The translations under genes and the position numbers were made by a program. The notes below the pieces were generated by a model. That model saw only the letters and a program-made list of their open reading frames with translations. It did no database searches and was not told the origin of the DNA. Shown piece after piece: positions 6,037 to 8,579 of a stretch of 8,579 bases of DNA (position 1 is the first letter of the stretch; each line of letters starts with the position of its first letter). Origin of the DNA: Desulfobacterales bacterium (GTDB taxonomy: Bacteria; Desulfobacterota; Desulfobacteria; Desulfobacterales; ETH-SRB1). Where the stretch lies: positions 1 to 8,579 of the forward strand of contig JASEIZ010000081.1 of NCBI GenBank assembly GCA_030017395.1, given 5' to 3'.

Positions 6037-7221
6037 ATGAAGACAGCAAGAATCTTCACATACGTTGCAATTTCTTTTGCAATTGGTTTTATTATTGCTT
6101 CTCATGCCTATGCTGCCCGTATCAAGGATATCTCCAATATTGGCGGGATCAGAGACAACCAGCTGATAGGCTATGGTCTGGTAGTCGGTTTAGCTGGGAC
6201 CGGTGATGATATTGAAAACGGATTCACCAAGGAAACCCTTGCCAATATGTTGAGCAGACAGGGGCTTGGGATGAAAGAAGAGTCTCGAAACGACCTGAGT
6301 TCAGATAATGTGGCATCAGTTATGATCAGCGCCGAGCTTCCCCCATTTTCCAAGGTGGGGTCGAGAATAGATGTTGTGGTTTCATCCATAGGTGATGCAA
6401 ACAGCCTTAGGGGAGGGACACTTCTTATGACACCGCTTCGGGGGGCGGACGGCAAAGTCTATGCAGTGGCGCAGGGCTCTGTATCTACCGGAGGTTTTTC
6501 CGCGGGCGGGGGAAGCGGAAGCAGCATTTCCAAGAATCACCCGACTGTTGGCCGGATTACAAATGGCGCCTTTGTCGAGAGGGAATTGGAGTATAATTTT
6601 GAAAACAGGAAGTCACTCTCCATAAATCTTTATCGCCCTGATTTTACAACTGCGACAGGGATGGCCACGGCCATAAATGGTGTGATGGCCGGCGTGGAGG
6701 CGAAGCTTGTTGATTCATCTACCATTGCTGTAAACATAAAGGAATCTTTTAAGGGAAGTATAGTGAAGCTTCTCTCGATTATTGAAAACATTAATGTTTT
6801 GGTTGATTCACCGGCTGTTGTGGTCATAGATGAGAAGACCGGAACGATTGTTATGGGAGAAAATGTAAGAATATCCACCGTTGCCGTTGCACATGGGAAT
6901 TTGTTCATTCAGATAAAAGATGAAAAGAAGGTGTCTCAGCCATCCTCCTTTGCCCCTGCCCCTCCTGCCGGTAGCACTCCGCTTGATGCTGGAGGCGGCA
7001 CAGTAATTGCTCCTGGAGGACAGACAGTTGTAACAACCGAAACAACACTCGGTGTTAAAGAAGATGATAAGAATCGTCTTGTGGTGGTGCCGAAGGGAGT
7101 TACTATTCAGGATGTTGTAAAGGCTCTCAACGCAATAGGCGTTACGCCCGGAGATCTGATAACCATATTACAGACAATCAAATCTGCAGGGGCGCTCCAG
7201 GCGGATTTAAAGATAATATAA
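6037..7221 (+). CDS. flgI: Flagellar P-ring protein FlgI
   Basis: A 394-residue periplasmic protein, about 30 longer than enteric FlgI. The Sec signal is residues 1-26, with cleavage after AYA. The mature start ARIKDISNIGGIRDNQLIGYG, then LVVGLAGTGD, is diagnostic. Other FlgI blocks are NVASVMISAELPPFSKVGSR (91-110), GGTLLMTPLRGADGKVYAVAQG (126-147), FVERELEYNF, DSPAVVVIDEKTGTIVMGENVRIS (257-280) and the C-terminal PKGVTIQDVVKALNAIGVTP, GDLITILQTIKSAGALQADL. Residues 305-328 are a Pro/Gly/Ala-rich stretch (APAPPAGSTPLDAGGG) just after KKVSQP, where other FlgI proteins have a shorter linker; this accounts for most of the extra length. The ribosome site GAGAGG lies 8 bases upstream. FlgI rings polymerise on the distal rod in the peptidoglycan layer. 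Confidence 0.97.
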   Translation: MKTARIFTYVAISFAIGFIIASHAYAARIKDISNIGGIRDNQLIGYGLVVGLAGTGDDIENGFTKETLANMLSRQGLGMKEESRNDLSSDNVASVMISAELPPFSKVGSRIDVVVSSIGDANSLRGGTLLMTPLRGADGKVYAVAQGSVSTGGFSAGGGSGSSISKNHPTVGRITNGAFVERELEYNFENRKSLSINLYRPDFTTATGMATAINGVMAGVEAKLVDSSTIAVNIKESFKGSIVKLLSIIENINVLVDSPAVVVIDEKTGTIVMGENVRISTVAVAHGNLFIQIKDEKKVSQPSSFAPAPPAGSTPLDAGGGTVIAPGGQTVVTTETTLGVKEDDKNRLVVVPKGVTIQDVVKALNAIGVTPGDLITILQTIKSAGALQADLKII

Positions 7222-7235
7222 AACAGGGACTTATA

Positions 7236-7274
7236 GGGATTAGAGGATTAAGGATTAGAGGGGTCAGGAGTCAG
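7236..7274 (+). repeat. GGATTAGA repeats and GGGTCAGGAGTCAG unit in the flgI-flgJ gap
   Basis: GGGATTAGAGGATTAAGGAT and a further TAGAGGGG form three units of a GGATTAGA word (7236-7262). AGGGGTCAGGAGTCAG (7259-7274) follows directly and matches 2435-2450 at 15 of 16 bases. The GGATTAGA words recur at 7600-7620. Confidence 0.65.
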
Positions 7275-7292
7275 TAAACGAGGAGTCATTTG

Positions 7293-7622
7293 ATGGAAGG
7301 AATAAAATTAAGCGGATTGTCGGTAAAGGCGCTTCCCAAGGGTAAAAAAACCGGCCGGCCTGAAGGACAGCAGTCTGGGATCAGTGAAGATAGGCTGAAA
7401 AAAGCGTGCACTGATTTTGAATCCATCTTTATCAATTACATGCTTAAAACTATGCGGCGCACGGTTCCGCAGAGCGGGACCAACTTTCCAGGCAAGGATA
7501 TTTATTCCACAATAGTTGACCAGAAGGTAGCCGAAGACCTTGCAAAAAGAGGGGGAGGCATAGGCCTTCAGAAAATACTTTTACGCCAGCTTGGAGCAGG
7601 GAATAGAGGATTAGAGGATTGA
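7293..7622 (+). CDS. flgJ: FlgJ-type rod-binding protein, single domain (no peptidoglycan hydrolase)
   Basis: A 109-residue protein equal to the N-terminal rod-binding domain of FlgJ. Residues 34-100 (RLKKACTDFESIFINYMLKT, then MRRTVP, GKDIYSTIVDQKVAEDLAKR, GGGIGLQKILLRQL) are conserved. Enteric FlgJ continues into a muramidase/glucosaminidase domain, which is missing here, as in many non-enteric FlgJ proteins, so a separate enzyme must open the cell wall. There is no signal peptide, which fits export by the flagellar type III system. The start is ATG 7293, with GAGGAG (7280-7285) 7 bases upstream; a TTG at 7290 is just in frame before it. The last residues (NRGLED) are encoded by a GGATTAGA repeat. 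Confidence 0.92.
   Translation: MEGIKLSGLSVKALPKGKKTGRPEGQQSGISEDRLKKACTDFESIFINYMLKTMRRTVPQSGTNFPGKDIYSTIVDQKVAEDLAKRGGGIGLQKILLRQLGAGNRGLED
7600..7620 (+). repeat. GGATTAGA repeat overlapping the end of flgJ
   Basis: Two to three GGATTAGA-like units cover the last codons of flgJ and end at its stop codon. The same word occurs at 7236-7262 in the gap before flgJ. Confidence 0.6.
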
Positions 7623-7643
7623 AAAAAATGAACATCGAACATC

Positions 7644-7658
7644 CAACATCGAATGTTG
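7644..7658 (+). repeat. Hairpin of the AACATCGAA-type intergenic repeat
   Basis: CAACAT, loop CGA, ATGTTG, preceded by direct AACATCGAACATC units from 7631. It looks like a small interspersed hairpin repeat rather than a terminator. Confidence 0.55.
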
Positions 7659-7717
7659 AATGAGAAAAAGATGAAAGAAAAGATGTTGGAATAATTTGAG
7701 GAGCGGAGCGACATCAT

Positions 7718-7737
7718 TGAACCGTGAACCGTGAACC
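7718..7737 (+). repeat. Tandem copy of the GAACCGT repeat
   Basis: Two and a half tandem units of GAACCGT, without the opposite arm found in the copies at 2041-2112 and 5918-6016. It is a half-copy of that family. Confidence 0.65.
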
Positions 7738-7749
7738 TGAAGTAATTAT

Positions 7750-7777
7750 TAAAGTTTTATTGTAAACTTGCCGATAT
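7750..7777 (+). promoter_or_regulatory. Sigma-28 (FliA) promoter for flgM-flgN
   Basis: TAAAGTTT (7750-7757), 12 bases, then GCCGATAT (7770-7777). The enteric FliA consensus is TAAAGTTT-N11-GCCGATAA, so the -35 box is exact and the -10 box differs at the last base. The spacer is one base longer than usual, which should be weighed against the call. Transcription would start near 7784, giving an unusually long leader of about 185 bases before flgM. A FliA promoter ahead of flgM and the late genes agrees with the known logic of FlgM/FliA feedback. Confidence 0.75.
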
Positions 7778-7806
7778 TTCTGTAAAAAGGAAGGCCGTAA
7801 ACAGGA

Positions 7807-7937
7807 AGACCTCATGAAAAATTAGCTTTTAAGCCATCGCGAATAGCGAAGCTGCGTGGCAATCTTGTGCATTATCAATATGTTGTGAGATTGCTTTGTT
7901 CGCAATCAATGACAATATAGGCGTTTTGCAAAGGTCT
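7807..7937 (+). repeat. MITE-like inverted-repeat element in the flgM leader
   Basis: AGACCT (7807-7812) and AGGTCT (7932-7937) bracket about 131 bases, with partial pairing continuing inward (CATGAAAA against TTTTGCAA). Inside are nested inverted repeats: AGCTT/AAGCT (7824-7828 and 7849-7853) around TCGC/GCGA (7837-7840 and 7846-7849); GCAATCT/AGATTGC (7859-7865 and 7888-7894); and GATTGC/GCAATC (7889-7894 and 7902-7907). The last two share an arm and cannot both form. There is no coding potential. The GATTGC...GCAATC part resembles widespread intergenic palindromic repeats. The exact ends are uncertain. Confidence 0.5.
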
Positions 7938-7953
7938 CATAGGGTAAAACAAA

Positions 7954-7960
7954 AAGGAGG
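7954..7960 (+). promoter_or_regulatory. Shine-Dalgarno site of flgM
   Basis: AAGGAGG lies 8 bases before ATG 7969 and selects it over the in-frame GTG at 7960, which overlaps the site itself. Confidence 0.9.
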
Positions 7961-7968
7961 TGTTGCAG

Positions 7969-8274
7969 ATGAAAATTTCTGAGGCTGAAAATTCCCTGAT
8001 AGAGCTCATTTCACGGTATAATATAAATAAGGAAAACGTGAATTCCAAGCCTGAGAAGCAGGCAACCGGCGTGGTTTTGGAAGAGAAGGTCAGTTTGTCA
8101 TCCATGGCAAGGGATATTCAGCAGGCAGCGAAGGCTATCGAAGAACTCCCAGAGATTCGCGAAGAAAAGGTTCGGGAATTGCAAGAGCAGATAGAAACGG
8201 GAAGATACAATGTCAGCGGAGAAAAGATTGCCGAAAAAATGATAAGCGAATCGATTTTGGATGTTGTGGTTTAA
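7969..8274 (+). CDS. flgM: Anti-sigma-28 factor FlgM
   Basis: A 101-residue protein matching FlgM in length. The N-terminal half is hydrophilic and probably disordered. The FliA-binding C-terminal half (residues 40-92) shows the family pattern: KVSLSSMARDIQQAAKAIEE, then LPEIREEKVRELQEQIETGRY, NVSGEKIAEKMI. FlgM holds FliA inactive until the hook-basal body is complete and FlgM is exported, releasing late transcription. A sigma-28-type promoter upstream would make flgM subject to its own feedback. It is followed by flgN after 4 bases. Confidence 0.93.
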   Translation: MKISEAENSLIELISRYNINKENVNSKPEKQATGVVLEEKVSLSSMARDIQQAAKAIEELPEIREEKVRELQEQIETGRYNVSGEKIAEKMISESILDVVV

Positions 8275-8278
8275 AGCA

Positions 8279-8579
8279 ATGAATGATGAACTGCATTTTC
8301 TTTATGAGTCTCTTGTCTCAGTGTTGAGAAACGAGGTGGATGTTTACAGTAAACTTCACAAATGTTTCCTGAATGAGAGAGAAATTCTGGGAGGATCTTC
8401 CGTAGATGAGCTGTATGAGAGCAATTCCAGAAAAGAGACCTGTATTTTAAAGGCCAGAATGGTGGAAGAGGTAAGGACAAAATTAGTTGAGAGAATCATT
8501 AATGTCCTTAATCTTGACGGGAAAGTCCTCGATATGGATAGAAGCCTTTCAACGCTGCTGCTCCATGGAAATGACAGCC
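8279..8579 (+). CDS. flgN: FlgN-type flagellar chaperone (3' end cut by window)
   Basis: The frame from ATG 8279 stays open for 100 codons to the window edge. The product is helical and soluble (MNDELHFLYESLVSVLRNEV, then YSKLHKCFLNEREIL, VDELYESNSRKETCILKARM, VEEVRTKLVERII), which fits the FlgN family of cytoplasmic chaperones for FlgK and FlgL. Position straight after flgM is the usual one. There is no strong ribosome site, so translation is probably coupled to flgM across the 4-base gap. flgK and flgL would be expected next, outside the window. The call rests on order and helical pattern more than on a strong motif. Confidence 0.8.
   Translation, partial: MNDELHFLYESLVSVLRNEVDVYSKLHKCFLNEREILGGSSVDELYESNSRKETCILKARMVEEVRTKLVERIINVLNLDGKVLDMDRSLSTLLLHGNDS

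Larger units (their letters stand above)
7623..7749 (+). other. Gene-free repeat-rich region after flgJ
   Basis: No gene is visible. It holds AACATCGAACATC words with a hairpin CAACAT-CGA-ATGTTG (7644-7658), and an open pairing GATGT/ACATC across a GGAGCGGAGCGACATC stretch to about 7715. A tandem GAACCGT copy, TGAACCGTGAACCGTGAACC (7718-7737), follows. No T-tract follows any stem. It leads into the sigma-28 promoter. Confidence 0.6.

Noticed and set aside
7623..7749. CRISPR-like array from the repeated short words
   Set aside because: The words are 7-13 bases, unevenly spaced and of mixed families, with no regular repeat-spacer pattern and no cas genes.
7857..7872. TGGCAA...TGCA resembling a sigma-54 promoter
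   Set aside because: The distance between GG and GC is one base short, and it lies inside the inverted-repeat element.

Overview
This window is a flagellar gene cluster on the + strand of a Gram-negative (diderm) bacterium. It encodes a P-ring (FlgI), an L-ring lipoprotein (FlgH) and the P-ring chaperone FlgA, all of which need a peptidoglycan layer and an outer membrane. The order flgF-flgG-flgA-flgH-flgI-flgJ-flgM-flgN, a sigma-54-type promoter before flgF, and the accessory genes just upstream (coiled-coil protein, DUF2802-like protein, FliK-like protein, FlhB C-domain-like protein) fit a deltaproteobacterium (Desulfobacterota). That placement is inference from gene order and protein style, not from a search.

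Layout. 1-348: 3' end of an unrecognised upstream gene, or only its open frame. 207-2414: four tightly spaced accessory genes: a small Gln/Glu-rich coiled-coil protein, a membrane-anchored DUF2802-like protein, a large protein with a FliK-type C-terminus, and a stand-alone FlhB cytoplasmic-domain homologue. 2415-2728: no gene; hairpins, short repeats, then a well-formed sigma-54 promoter. 2729-7622: the rod and ring genes flgF, flgG, flgA, flgH, flgI and a single-domain flgJ. 7623-7968: no gene; two repeat families, a sigma-28 (FliA)-type promoter, and an inverted-repeat element lying in the predicted flgM leader. 7969 to the end: flgM and the start of flgN, cut by the window edge.

How it works together. 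FlgF and FlgG form the proximal and distal rod. FlgJ is the rod-binding cap-like factor. FlgI and FlgH form the P and L rings around the rod, helped by FlgA. FlgM holds FliA inactive until the hook-basal body is finished and FlgM is exported. FlgN is the chaperone for the hook-filament junction proteins, which are probably encoded just beyond the window. The two promoter types match a hierarchy in which sigma-54 drives rod and ring genes and FliA drives the late flgM-flgN group.

The coding content is ordinary flagellar biology and I see no undescribed defence, mobile or biosynthetic system. The less ordinary material is between the genes: at least four families of short interspersed repeats sit in almost every gap, and one element appears to lie between the flgM promoter and its ribosome-binding site.
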